Assembly (NCBI RefSeq): GCF_014839805.1
Contig: NC_051129.1
Span: 7,816,920 to 7,880,919 of the forward strand
Length of the DNA stretch: 64,000 nt
Direction of reading: 5' to 3'
DNA from: Manduca sexta
Taxonomy: Eukaryota > Arthropoda > Insecta > Lepidoptera > Sphingidae
The notes beneath the pieces are model-generated. The model had not been told where the DNA came from and made no database searches. It saw only the letters and a list, made by a program, of their open reading frames with translations. Made by a program: the position numbers and the translations under genes. This document shows, piece by piece, positions 24,397 through 34,875 of this stretch (positions are counted from its first letter, which is position 1; each line of letters starts with the position of its first letter).

Positions 24397-26419
24397 TCTA
24401 GACGAAATGTAAAATTTGGATTTAAAATATTTCTTGAAATACATAGGCCATTTTAATTTTATTTATGTAGATATTATACTACAGCATGAACTCTCATTTG
24501 GAAAACTACGAAAATACCTAAAAAGAGCGAAACCTTAAAACATTATATATTTCAACGAACATTTCTATACAAACCAGAGCGTTTTAATATTTGAATCAAT
24601 AGTGCCGGTTTGCGTCGAGCACTTTTTAAGAGACGCATTCTAGCCTGAATGAGGTCTATGTAGTTGTCAGAAAACGAATAAAATAAAATTCAGCGGATAG
24701 ATGGGGTCCGACTCCGACCAAAGGCACTGCATATTTAATCGACCTACAGTCGGATTCACATCGTGTATGAGACATATTGACAGCGGTTATCTCGGCTGAT
24801 ATGCATTTCAGCGTTCTGAATTTAAATTTAGATTCGCCAGACTGATATTTTGGTATGCGTTAAAAGGCAACTGGATTATTTCATCGGAATGTTATTGTTT
24901 GATTTTAGTATCAGTATAAATGTTTTTACGTTACTCGCGTGGTGATTTTAGGGATACCCGAAATTTGTTTAATTTGACACTTCTTGTTATTCTAGTTAAT
25001 ATTATATTAAGATATTAGATATTCTTACTATGATAGCGTCAATGTTTTATCTATGACATACATTTACTCAATAGGAGAGGTGCCTTTATTAAAATACTCG
25101 AAATATAATTGCCCGACCTGTAAGCCCAAGATTGCGTCTTCAATATGAACATTAAAACAAAACACCGACATCGATACATGAGATTTTCCGGTAGGTGCGT
25201 ATGGAATAAACTTTGACATTGATTGGTCAGTGATCTCAAATAAGATAACTTCTCAAATAACTTCTGATGAATCGTGTGACAGCCAGTGTAGATTCAGTCA
25301 GTCGAGAGGGAAAAATCTTGAAGCCAATTGAAAGACACAGTAAGACATTCAATAAGCCATAATAAGACGTAACATAACGTTTTAAAATAGTCGTCTATTA
25401 TTGAAGGTAGGCTTCCCTAATTGAGCGCGAAACATCCTGGTCTTAAGTCCGTAACATCAGGTGTAGTGTAATTTAGTCCAAAAACGAATAATAGTAACAA
25501 AAAATATAAAAACATAATTTTATTTAAATACTCTAAATATAAAAATAATCTTTAAATTGAGGCAATAATTATTTTTTACTGTAGACATAAAATTTGTGAG
25601 ATTTACCTGTGAAGATAATAATATACTAAATTATGTAACTTGATATTGACAAAAGTAAGTCATTTTATTGTTTGCATTCTTCTAAAAAAACCTTTAATTT
25701 AATACCTATTATTGTGGGTGTGCGCAAAAAATAACTATTCCATCATCTTAAGCCGTTCGCCATATTGAATTCAGAATGACGTCACTTAGCTAACAATGCA
25801 TTGTCATGCAAAATAAAGTGTGTACAAAATTTCATAATAATTGGTTGAAGAAAAGTGCTTTAAAATTCATTTGCAAAATTGGACCCGAACACACATACAT
25901 AGTAAGTTAAATAAAAGCTTGTAAAAACAAAGTATTTCCCCGTAACAATGCTTAACTGTATGTAAAGTAACTACACATTAGGTGGTGTGTTTATGTACAG
26001 GGTTAGTGTATAATCTTGTTCCACAAACACACTAGTGTACACAGCGACGGTGGCAGGCATATACTTTGACAATGTAGGTCGGTAAACACGTCCCCCGAGG
26101 TATAAAGCTAAATTCGACATCTATTTGACATGAGTGCCAAATGATGTTATTAGGAACCGTTTATTTGATTAGCCGCTCGTTTTGTGAATAATATAGGTGT
26201 TTCGCATTCGGTCCCTTGAGGGTTCACGTATATGAAATGTTTGATAAATGTTTGTATTAAATTTTTATGACTGTCTACGAATATGTTTGCTTCTGTTTTT
26301 TATAGTAAAATGTCTTTGATGGTGTTATCTATAGAGTATAGAGTAACTAGTAAGTCATTTGGATCTCATATGTACCTTATCTTATGGTGAGCTAAATCGA
26401 ACTGAATACAGTCCACAAT
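24397..26419. other. Non-coding stretch, nothing recognised
   Basis: No gene is supported and no repeat is recognised. The 62-codon minus frame at 25051-25239 has no domain. Confidence 0.4.
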
Positions 26420-26672
26420 TGCCTCGGTGGCGTAGTTGCGTTGCGTACGTGGCACAACTTGGCTTTGAGGTTCTGAGTTCGACTCCCAGGTCGGGCGGTG
26501 ATATTGGGTTTTTCTTCTCGGTATCAATCTGGGGTCTGAAATTCATGCCCGATATGATTGGTTCCCCTCATAATACTTCATGGGACGGCACACAGATAGC
26601 GAAAAGGAAAAGCCCTAGTTGCATCTCTGCCTTCCCCATGTTAGATAAAGGCGAGATTTGTATTTGTTTTTT
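26420..26672 (+). mobile_element. SINE A copy, full length, well preserved
   Basis: It reads 'tgcctcggtggcgtagttgc', a B box 'gagttcgactcc' near 26480, 'gatattgggtttttcttctc', 'gcccgatatg' and 'agttgcatctctgccttccc'. This is the best copy for defining the family. The 115-codon frame over it is a by-product. Confidence 0.8.
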
Positions 26673-27054
26673 CTTTTACCATAGAGAACGTAAAACATGT
26701 TTATAGCGTCTTCTAAGAGTTTTCGAGAACGATCTAAGAGTTATTTAGACTCTTCCCTCGCGACTGTGACCGATTTTAGTGTTTACTCGATTCCAGCCCA
26801 CTTTAGTGCGGGGATCGCGATATTTACCCATTGTTCCACGATTCCCTGCTCACTTACATTCACACTTCAAATGTGCAATGTAAAGCGAAACCAACGTTCA
26901 AGATCTCGAACAACTTTAAGTATTTAGTACAGTATCATAGATAAAAGTTCATTTTACTGGTTATTATTTAGGCATAACGATTTGTTAAGTTTAAGCGAAT
27001 GTTAGACATTGGAATAAAAGTAGTATTTGTCGAATTTTATTGCGGTTTATATTA

Positions 27055-27255
27055 TAATTGTCTCCCATCGTTTTGAAAACTTAATTAAAAAATGTATAAT
27101 TGTAAAATGTAGGTAGATAGACTGTAACTGTCTTTTTTGAGAACCAACACCCCAGTCCGCTCCGTGACGAAGAAGGGTGCAAAGTCTTCGAAACGTCGGG
27201 AGAAAATTATAATATCACAAACCGCGCTAAAAACCGAAAAATAGTTTTATTTCAA
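27055..27255 (+). repeat. Family F repeat, plus-oriented copy
   Basis: It contains 'tgtctcccatcgttttgaaa', 'ccaacaccccagtccgctcc', 'gcaaagtcttcgaaacgtcg' and 'accgaaaaatagttttattt'. The order matches the 41128 copy. Confidence 0.6.
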
Positions 27256-27489
27256 TATATTATTTACGCATTTATTTTCTTATTTTTGTATCACCCTGTC
27301 AGGCTGACTGGTAGAGATGGCATTACGTCGTCTATACTGTCTATACACCACATTTGAAGTGTAAAAATAAAATAAACAATATCAAGGCTTCTTTCCCTTT
27401 CAAGAGTATGGAGTAAGGTGACCCCCATTAGTTCACCCACATTGGTCCACCCACATTCGTCATGTAAGTCCGCTTGTAGGTTTACTATA

Positions 27490-27643
27490 TAGCTCCCATG
27501 TAATAGAGGGCGAGCTTATTATCAGGTACAATTCTAGTCTCCAGCCTGGTACTAAACAGAAAAATCCATTCAAATACTCGAATCGTTTGAACCATAGACC
27601 ACAAAACGGCAGTCGTAAGGTAATACAACTAAACCGATGCAGT
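27490..27643 (-). mobile_element. SINE A copy, degraded
   Basis: Reverse-oriented body landmarks ('cccatgtaatagagggcgag', 'gtacaattctagtct') and the head end ('gtaatacaactaaaccgatg') are present. The B box is badly diverged. Confidence 0.6.
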
Positions 27644-27974
27644 CTTAATGAGTTTATAATATCGAAATTCTTCTGATCGTTTCATCTATAATTTTTTGGG
27701 ATATAATACGTCGGGTCTTACGTCCTACGTTAAACTCCAACTGCTGTTCAAGGTTGTTAAAGGAAAATTTTGTTACTACAAATTTGTTCTTACTGCCCAC
27801 TACATAGCATTGGTTACGATTATAGAAGTTCAAAGTATAATCTATTCCTAGATCAAAGTCAGGCAACCTTATGATTATACCTCAGGTATTATGGATGTTT
27901 ATGAGCTAGAGGTGATCTTTTAATACGGATACGCCAAATTGACCCCAATACACCGGGTAGTAAGTAGATTCGGG

Positions 27975-28170
27975 TCTAGTGTGTTGATTGACGAGAGATG
28001 TTTATTCCTCGGGACAATTATACCGGTTTAAATCTGGATATACATAGACTGAGCCCAGAACGCGATACGTTTACGCAGGCCACTATAGCGGAATTTAACG
28101 CCTTGTGTATGGATCACCAGTAAAACTTATCAGGCGAGACATTTGCTCGTTTCTTCTGCTACAAAAATTG
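27975..28170 (+). repeat. Family D repeat copy
   Basis: 'ttgacgagagatg', 'acaattataccggttt', 'cgcgatacgtttacgcagg' and 'gaatttaacgccttgtgta' match the 4330-4702 copy, with deletions towards the 3' end. Confidence 0.55.
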
Positions 28171-29165
28171 TAATAAGAACATAAATGCCAAGTAAGAAAA
28201 CTCATACTAATGGAAAAAGAGAGAAGGCATACTAATGGTCCGCAATTAAACGGTAAAGGTTGAACGGTTGCAAACAACCTGCTTTCACATTCATTATCCA
28301 AAAGAAGTGTAAAAATATCATTTTAAACGGAACATAAGAGAAGCGGTCTCAGGTTTAACGAACGCTGGAAATGAAATTACGTGGGTTTTGCAGAGCGGAA
28401 ACGAGTAGTGTATTTTTTGGAGTTCTTAACGTTGAAATTTAGTGTTTTACGTTTGTATAAAAAGGTTTGGATAGTTCTTAGTACTTGCGCGTTGTAAACC
28501 CCATAGCCAAGGGTAACATGTTTCAAAAGCGAACTCGACATAACACAACATTTAGGTACTATTAATAGGCATAAATGCGGTTTGTAAATCATTCCAATGA
28601 TAATTAGATTGTACATAAGTTACGTAAGAGAAGCCGACAGGAATAAGGTTATATGGACCCTTCACCATTGCTATATATAACAACACTAATTTCAATGTCG
28701 TTTCCTACTACACAAAGAAAGCAACAGAATTGACTTATTACTAATATTTACCCAGTAATTTTGTTAAGTACAATTTTTGCCCGAATGAAGCCCAATAATT
28801 GCAGTGGCGACGAGATCTTTATCGTTGACGCCTTTAGCCAAATTACAAAATTAACCCAGGCAACTGCGACCTACTTTCATGTTTACATTTGCGCACTTTT
28901 CCAAACACATTTTCACTTTAGCATAAAACTCTTTGTTTGAATTTGAATTTGACAACAATTATTTTTGTATAAGTTTAAAACTAGAAAAAACGGGCAATGT
29001 ACCGTGTGCAATTACGTCTTTGCTGTAGTTACGAATTTAAAAATTTCAGCACAATGACTGCACAAAAGTGCAAAGAAAGCGCGCACAAAGAGATTTGAAA
29101 GCATCCGTAGCTTGGATACAGCTTTTGACTGGAAATTACAACTGAGATAAACAGAGACTACGCGC
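28171..29165. other. Upstream region of the 29324 gene
   Basis: No repeat and no convincing open frame is seen. The sequence becomes less AT-rich and richer in CpG after about 29050, towards the gene's proposed start. Confidence 0.4.
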
Positions 29166-29171
29166 TCAGTT
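29166..29171 (+). promoter_or_regulatory. Initiator-like motif TCAGTT
   Basis: TCAGTT matches the arthropod initiator consensus TCAKTY and would place transcription start at A29168, 156 nt upstream of the coding start. A downstream-promoter-like AGTTC (29194-29198) lies one base short of the canonical +28 spacing. No TATA box is evident. The surrounding 29150-29270 is CpG-rich. No other ATG occurs between this point and 29271. Confidence 0.35.
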
Positions 29172-29270
29172 TCGACTCTGTCCGGTATACGCCAGTTCGT
29201 AGCGGCACAACGTAGCGAGCGGACGCCCGTAGTGATTCGTAGCGTGGGACGAGTGCTACGCCGGCGCGTT

Positions 29271-29327
29271 ATGTACAAGTGCGAACCAACACAGTGCGTC
29301 TACAAACATAAACAAATAGTGATATGA
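29271..29327 (+). CDS. 18-codon upstream ORF overlapping the main start (ATGA)
   Basis: This ATG is the first in the proposed leader. It opens 18 codons (begins MYKCEPTQCV) and stops at TGA 29325-29327, so the stop shares bases with the main ATG at 29324-29326. Base -3 of the uORF start is G, a fair context, so ribosomes should often use it. Such overlap suits termination-reinitiation or leaky scanning. Whether the peptide itself matters is unknown. Confidence 0.5.
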   Translation: MYKCEPTQCVYKHKQIVI

Positions 29328-29845
29328 GTTGTGCATCTCTCAGTACTGTATTCCGGCTGACTCTCCTTATATTAACTTTTATAGTGTCGTGCACGTTCGT
29401 AGCCAGTTTGGTGTGGCTGTTCCGAACGAGGACCGTGGCCGGACAATATGAGAATTATTACTTGTCGAGAATTAATATAAGCGCCGTTAAAAGCGAAAGC
29501 AATAATATGACGGCATCGTCGCCTGTATCGGATCATTATAAGGACTTGATTAAAATAGAAATAGCTATGCGGCGCGTAGAAGAGAATAGTAGACGATTGA
29601 AAGAGTACACAAAGTCTCTGCTGTGGGACAACAAAGACAAGTCGTTATGGTGTGTTTTGTTCAAGGACGGAGAAAGGATGGATAAGGGAACGTTGCGAGA
29701 GAAAAACAGGCTTACCGTTGACGAGGATTACATACGAATGTTGAGGGAACAAAAAATGAGGGAAGCTTTGATTCATCTGAGGCACCACGGAGCACATCAC
29801 AGGCGGAGACCAGACGCGCTCCCGAACATGCCCTACATTAAATAA
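29324..29845 (+). CDS. Predicted type II single-pass membrane protein, unknown family
   Basis: This is a 173-residue intronless open frame in a window otherwise almost free of long frames, with balanced codon use and a CpG-rich leader. Residues about 7-33 form one hydrophobic membrane segment near the N-terminus, followed by basic residues R34/R36. Without a clear signal cleavage site this fits a signal anchor. The rest would be lumenal or extracellular, which agrees with two N-glycosylation sequons (N51-I-S and N61-M-T). Residues about 71-102 are charged and helical and could form a short coiled coil. Residues 115-150 are again E/R/K-rich. The C-terminus is histidine/arginine-rich (HLRHHGAHHRRRP, 151-163). 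Cysteines are few (3, 23, 110). I do not recognise the family, and the size is too small for a glycosyltransferase, though the topology is similar. The start is chosen because it is the first ATG of the frame and has G at -3. Confidence 0.75.
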   Translation: MSCASLSTVFRLTLLILTFIVSCTFVASLVWLFRTRTVAGQYENYYLSRINISAVKSESNNMTASSPVSDHYKDLIKIEIAMRRVEENSRRLKEYTKSLLWDNKDKSLWCVLFKDGERMDKGTLREKNRLTVDEDYIRMLREQKMREALIHLRHHGAHHRRRPDALPNMPYIK

Positions 29846-30150
29846 TGCTGTTGTCCTATAATCGATGTTCCGGACGAGCTGCGTGCTAATAGTGTAATTT
29901 AAGGAAAACGCAAGTACAAACTGCTCAACGCAACCAAGTATGCGTCGACTTGTTTTAACATGGAAAATAGGGCAGCTGTCAATCGTATAATCATAGCCAT
30001 AGCGTATGTGTATATCTTACATTGTAAATATTTTGTATACCAGTAACATGTAAATTCGTATATCCAGTTTGTAAATATATTTTACATTTACGTATAAGTG
30101 TAAATACGCCACGATTTAATGAACGGTTTGTTGACTTCAGACAATATTTG

Positions 30151-30156
30151 AATAAA
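30151..30156 (+). promoter_or_regulatory. Candidate polyadenylation signal AATAAA
   Basis: This AATAAA lies 306 nt after the stop codon of the 29324 gene and would give a 3' UTR of about 320-330 nt. A second AATAAA at 30325-30330, followed by an A run, is the alternative. Confidence 0.4.
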
Positions 30157-30580
30157 CCATCGGATATGAATTTTCTCTGTTTTTCATTTCGCAAAATTTG
30201 GTCCGTGTTGGATATGGTTTTGGTGATTTGCACGAAATATTTATTTTTATCTGTACATTAATTTGATTCGTATATTTGTCCGACAATATGTAGGTGGTGT
30301 AGGTTTATTTCATGTAGGCAAAAAAATAAAGTTTATTAAAAAAAAATGTAGTTACAACGAGCAGAATTGTACTTTGAAAAACTATAGACGAATGCTTTCA
30401 CGTTTAAAAAATTTCTATTAGAAAATATGCAAATATTTTTCGAATGGAATGTAAATATCGTCAAATATTTTTTTTATATTTCAAAATATGTGCTGTTCGT
30501 GGATTATCTAAATTATCATCTGGGTATTAGAGAATTCACATAAGAACACTTAAGATTATAATAGTGTATTCTATTTAGTA

Positions 30581-30757
30581 ATATCACTTAGACGTTTGGG
30601 GTTTTCTGTTCAGTATCAGCCCGTGGAATTTGTGACTAATATTGCGATAGGCTCGCCCCCTATCACATCACGGGACGGAACACATTTAGCGCAAAGTGGG
30701 AGCCCTGGTTGCACCTCTTCATACGCGTTTAGAGATAAATGCGTGATGAGTGCGTTA
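30581..30757 (+). mobile_element. SINE A copy, 5'-truncated
   Basis: It starts within the body ('gttttctgttcagtatcagc') and includes the well-preserved 'gcgataggctcgccccctat' and 'gggacggaacacatttagcg'. The tRNA-like head is absent. Confidence 0.75.
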
Positions 30758-31689
30758 TTTGGTTATATAAGTATAAAGGCAACACGTATTCAATAATAAT
30801 TATTCACGAAATTAAAACTACAGTCATGATAGTTAAGCATTAATTACACCGATTAAAACTGAAAAATATTATAAATGACGAACGGGAATGTTTAATGTTT
30901 AAATTGCCAATAATTTATAGTACACGAAGCCTATTGAGTATGCAAGACTCAGGTGCTCTGTTCCCACAATTATCCCATTTTCAGGCACAATACATGGAAA
31001 AATAGTGCTGAGTTACTATGAAATAACAGTGTTTATTTCTGCGCTTGTTTCATTTATAGTACGTTGACTTAAAATGACTGTGTTGAGGACTTTTAAAATT
31101 AATTGCAGAGAGATTATACTGTTAAGGATTGTAGGGGTACTTTCTTATTATCAACTATATATTTACTTAATGTAGGGGGACGTTTTAGTAAACGACTATA
31201 TTTTATTTAAATGTGTTTGAATTCAGTATATATTTATCAATACATATAGAGAAGGTAGTTTTGGGTAGTCGGGTTCGTCAGGTTCGTAAATATAATTTTC
31301 ACCTATCTAATTACATGTTATAATTAGTGAAATTATTTCAATGTTGCATAAACAACTAAACATACATTGGGCATACAGATGATATTAATTTATATAGGCT
31401 TTTATCCTGAATAAATACGGAGAGGAAGTTTTATTTCTTGAATAGCTGAGAGCAAAAATCTTAAGACCTAAACGTATTCAAATCACTCTATGATTACACA
31501 AAGGTTGATACAAGCGTTTCTTTCCGACCTCATTAAATGGACATTATATCCAGAATTAAAGCACTTGCAATAAATCGATAACTTGTAGTCGAATTAGGTT
31601 TACCATATTATCCTTGCTTAATAAGTTGCTAAAGCTATAATTTATAATTACACACATACGTCTACGCACGCACACAGTTGAACACCCAC
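30758..31689. other. Non-coding stretch, nothing recognised
   Basis: AT-rich sequence without a supported open frame or recognised repeat. Confidence 0.4.
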
Positions 31690-31715
31690 TTTCCGCTGAG
31701 TATTCTTTTTTTATG

Positions 31716-31849
31716 TACTTGCATGGCAAAGTAGCCCCATTCAATCTGATGGTAAGTGGAGTAGTATGTCGACTGACGAGAGATGATTACCCTCCGGCAG
31801 TCGTCACAATTATGCCGGCCTGATGGAACCGGATATCCACATATTCTAC
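31716..31849 (+). repeat. Family D repeat, 5' half
   Basis: It starts 'tgtacttgcatggcaaagta', continues 'tctgatggtaagtggagtag' and 'ctgacgagagatgattaccc', and ends after 'ggaaccggatatccac'. It shows best what the 5' part of family D looks like. Confidence 0.6.
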
Positions 31850-31912
31850 CACCAGTAATTATGTTCCATGTTGTGATAGAGGGCGAGCTTATCCCTACAT
31901 CGGGCTTGAATT
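31850..31912 (-). mobile_element. SINE A fragment joined to family D
   Basis: 'atgttccatgttgtgataga' with 'gggcgagcttatccctacat' matches the SINE A body in reverse. It abuts family D directly, either by insertion or deletion. Confidence 0.5.
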
Positions 31913-31945
31913 AATATAAAAATGTGAATCTATTTAAAGAAGTAA

Positions 31946-32210
31946 TCTATTTAATATAAAAATGCGAAAGTTTGTGTAAATATTAGGATGTTTGTTAAAA
32001 GTTAAAGCAGACACAACTAAACGAATATGGATGAAATTTGGCACACGGGTAAACCGTTTCCTTGATTAACACATTACCCCGCTAGTTCTCTCCAATGCGA
32101 ATTAGGAAATAATGGATTTTAAAACAGAGTGCGAAGGCTTTGTATAGTTTTTAAGGTCTTTTGTAGAGTGAAAGGCTTTTCACGGGGGCGAAGACGCGAG
32201 CAACAACTAG
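31946..32210 (+). mobile_element. Helitron-like non-autonomous element, 265 bp
   Basis: The left end is A|TCTATTTAATATAAA and the right end is AACAACTAG|T, matching Helitron rules (5' TC, 3' CTAG, insertion between A and T). Shortly before the 3' end, 'cacgggggcgaagacgcgag' looks like a decayed version of the GC-rich 3' hairpin seen at 53023-53038. No Rep/helicase gene is present. Confidence 0.6.
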
Positions 32211-33600
32211 TACTCTTATATATTAATAATGAATTTACTAATAATTCAATTAGTCAGCTAATATGATAGGAGATCTGTCGCCGAGGCGGGCGAACCTTAT
32301 TTATGCAATTAATATGATCTCAATATCACATGACAAAACATCACTTAAGGCAAGATGTCTTATACAACAATAAATATGTTTAATTAGTAATTAGTCTAAC
32401 CAATGTTTATACACTCTATTTCACTTATGAAAGAATATGGCAAATACTTATTAAATGCCTACTAATAATTGTGAACGTTCAATGATACATTCAATGACAT
32501 ATTAATGATAGCTAAAGGGTTGAGGAAACTATATAGAATAACAATAATTATAGTCTTATACACAAATCGGAGCGAAAAGGCCTTGACCAGCACCTCAAGG
32601 CTGTATAGGGCTCTTTTTCCAAAAGCAGCATTGTTGGGTATGCTATACATAATGTGTAGAAGTTGATATGGTATGTAGCCGGGTCTTGGTTTCCAAGTTA
32701 TCTATTGATCTGAAAAATATATATGTTTCGTCTCTCATTCTACAGAGTATCATAAAAAGGAAATATTAAAAGTGAGACTACATAAAGCGAATGTAATAAA
32801 AAGTTCGTATGAGAACGAACCTATGACGAATGTACACAAATATATCATGGATAATTCGGCTTTAATAAAATAGAAAAGGTATTTTTAGTCCGCCTTTGTA
32901 GTTTAAGACTATAGACTTAAAGTTTGATTTCTAACAACCGTTTCCAAAGACTGTCCCAATCTTAATGTAAGAACCGATGCCGTCATTAAGTCAATCAAGT
33001 AAAATAAGTTATTTAAAAAACCATGTTCTTAGTCCATTTTCTCGATAGACCGAAATAAGCAATTAAGATCGTTTATTGAAAACGGTGGTAGCAAAATTCG
33101 CCTGGAATTAAATCCGGGAGAAGTGGCTGAAATAAATAAAATAAATAAACAAAATATTGTTTTAATCTCGTAGACCAACATAGTAGCATACATGATAATA
33201 TTAATTATAATTAGAAGTTACTTTTATATTTAACTAAGGACATTTAGTGCTAAAGGTAAAATTAAAAAAGTATACCTTAACTAAAATAGCCAGCTCGAGC
33301 TGAGAGGTAAGAGGAGAAAAAATATACCTATATTTAAATAAAATAATGTCAAGGCCGTGTCGCGATTCTCACAGGTGAAGACATATACGTCCTAACCTAG
33401 TTAACCTACCAGTCTTTGACTAGCTATCAAAGTGATGTCTACCAGAAGATGATAGGCGGAAAGAAATCCCGGGCTTACTATTTGCCAATTGTCCATTTCA
33501 TGTGTCATTTAAAATACCACAATAATCTATTCACGCACATCACCGTTAAAATGGGATGACATTTAAGTGAAGGAATATAACTATGGCCTGGTACTTAACA
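32211..33600. other. Non-coding stretch, nothing recognised
   Basis: AT-rich sequence, small frames only (62 codons at 32462-32650), no recognised repeat. Confidence 0.4.
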
Positions 33601-33601
33601 A

Positions 33602-33745
33602 AGTTAGATAGATAGATAATTCTTTTGATCACCACAAAGTATTATAAAAACACATGTATTAATTAACTAAAGCTAGTGCAACAATAGGCGGTCTTATCGC
33701 TAAGAGCGATGTCTTCCAGACAATCGTAGGATGTAATAATTTCTA
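33602..33745 (-). mobile_element. LINE 3'-end fragment
   Basis: It is the reverse-oriented partner of 9180-9342: 'tagatagatagata' (tail) at the left, then 'gcggtcttatcgctaagagc' and 'tcttccagac'. No coding part is left. Confidence 0.6.
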
Positions 33746-34376
33746 CAAACAACAAACGAACAAAGTTGTAGACCAAAAAAAGGGAATGAATATTATTAAT
33801 TAGCGGTGTACACCGTGCATTCAACGACAGTTACATTATACTTTCAGTCAATGCAAATTAATATTATAAAGGTAAACGCGACAACATGTTCGATCTGTTG
33901 ATATCACGTAGTTAACTGATAGCAAAAATTAAGCCAATTCTTTCGTAAAACATACTTGAAAAAAAAATATCCGTCACATTAGAATAAGGATGAAAATACA
34001 TAAAAGTATTAAAAGTTTTTCAACCATTCGAGCCATAAATCTGTTTTTCCTCAATAAGCCGACATGCCAACAGAGCTACGGTGCAAATGTATCTTCACGC
34101 TATTCGTACGTTATCGGCTTAGACGCCTCTCAATGCAGGAAATAGCCCTCTCACAATATGCGTTTTGAGCCAATGCCCATTCCTTATCGATTGTTGCCAT
34201 CAACAGCTTGCAGAACTACGAGCTAATGCTTTCAGGTGTGTTGTGATCGGATAAACCCACTCTAGAAGATTGGCTTGATTTTTAAATATAATAAATCTAG
34301 CGTAACCATAATATGATGCTTTAGGACTTATCCAGAATGACAACTGCAGTGCGATGTTTGGGAGTGCTTTGTAATA

Positions 34377-34712
34377 ATAATATAATAATAATAATATCAG
34401 CCCTGTATTATATACTTGCCCACTGCTGAGCACGGGCCTCCTCTACTAATGAGAGGGATTAGGCCTTAGTCCACCACGCTGGCCTAGTGCGGATTGGTAG
34501 ACTTCACACACCTTCAAAATTCCTACAGAGAACTTCTCAGATGTGCAGGTTTCCTCACGATGTTTTCCTTCACCGTTAAAGCGAACGATAAATTCACAAA
34601 GAATACACACATGAATTTTAGAAAAGTCAGAGGTGTGTGCCCTTGGGATTTGAACCTGCGGACATTCGTCTTGGCAGACCGTTCCACACCCAACTAGGCT
34701 ATCGCCGCTTTT
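34377..34712 (-). mobile_element. SINE C copy with perfect 12-bp target duplication
   Basis: The element is bounded by TGCTTTGTAATA at 34365-34376 and again at 34713-34724, so its ends are exact. Read on the minus strand it starts in a tRNA-like head: A box TAGCCTAGTTGG and B box GGTTCAAATCC. It then runs through a body of about 250 bp and ends in a TTA-rich tail (plus-strand 'ataataataatatcagcc'). The duplication and tail demonstrate retroposition. Close copies sit at 43785, 45883, 46656 and 24082. Confidence 0.88.
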
Positions 34713-34757
34713 TGCTTTGTAATATATCAGCTAAAATATTGATGCGAGCGTAATAAC

Positions 34758-34875
34758 TGTGTAGTGCTTGCCTCGCAGTACTTTGTAATATATTTGGGTG
34801 GTGTTGATGCTGTTAATGGGCATTCGTAGCACTGATCAGGCAAGCAACATGCTCGTCTGCTCATTCAATTATAGA
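34758..34875 (+). repeat. Family D repeat, deleted copy
   Basis: It keeps the outer part 'ctcgcagtactttgtaat' (compare 4342) and the distal 'atgctcgtctgctcattc', but lacks the middle. Confidence 0.45.

Noticed and set aside
26420..26500. Possible tRNA genes at SINE heads (also 16629, 39888, 48879, and minus 46900-46990, 34650-34710)
   Set aside because: A and B boxes are present, but the sequences continue into SINE bodies and do not fold into complete cloverleaf ends, so they are tRNA-derived SINE heads.
29012..29278. 88-codon minus frame with Arg-rich peptide upstream of the 29324 gene
   Set aside because: It lies in the CpG-rich leader region, where stop codons are rare by composition. 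No domain is visible.
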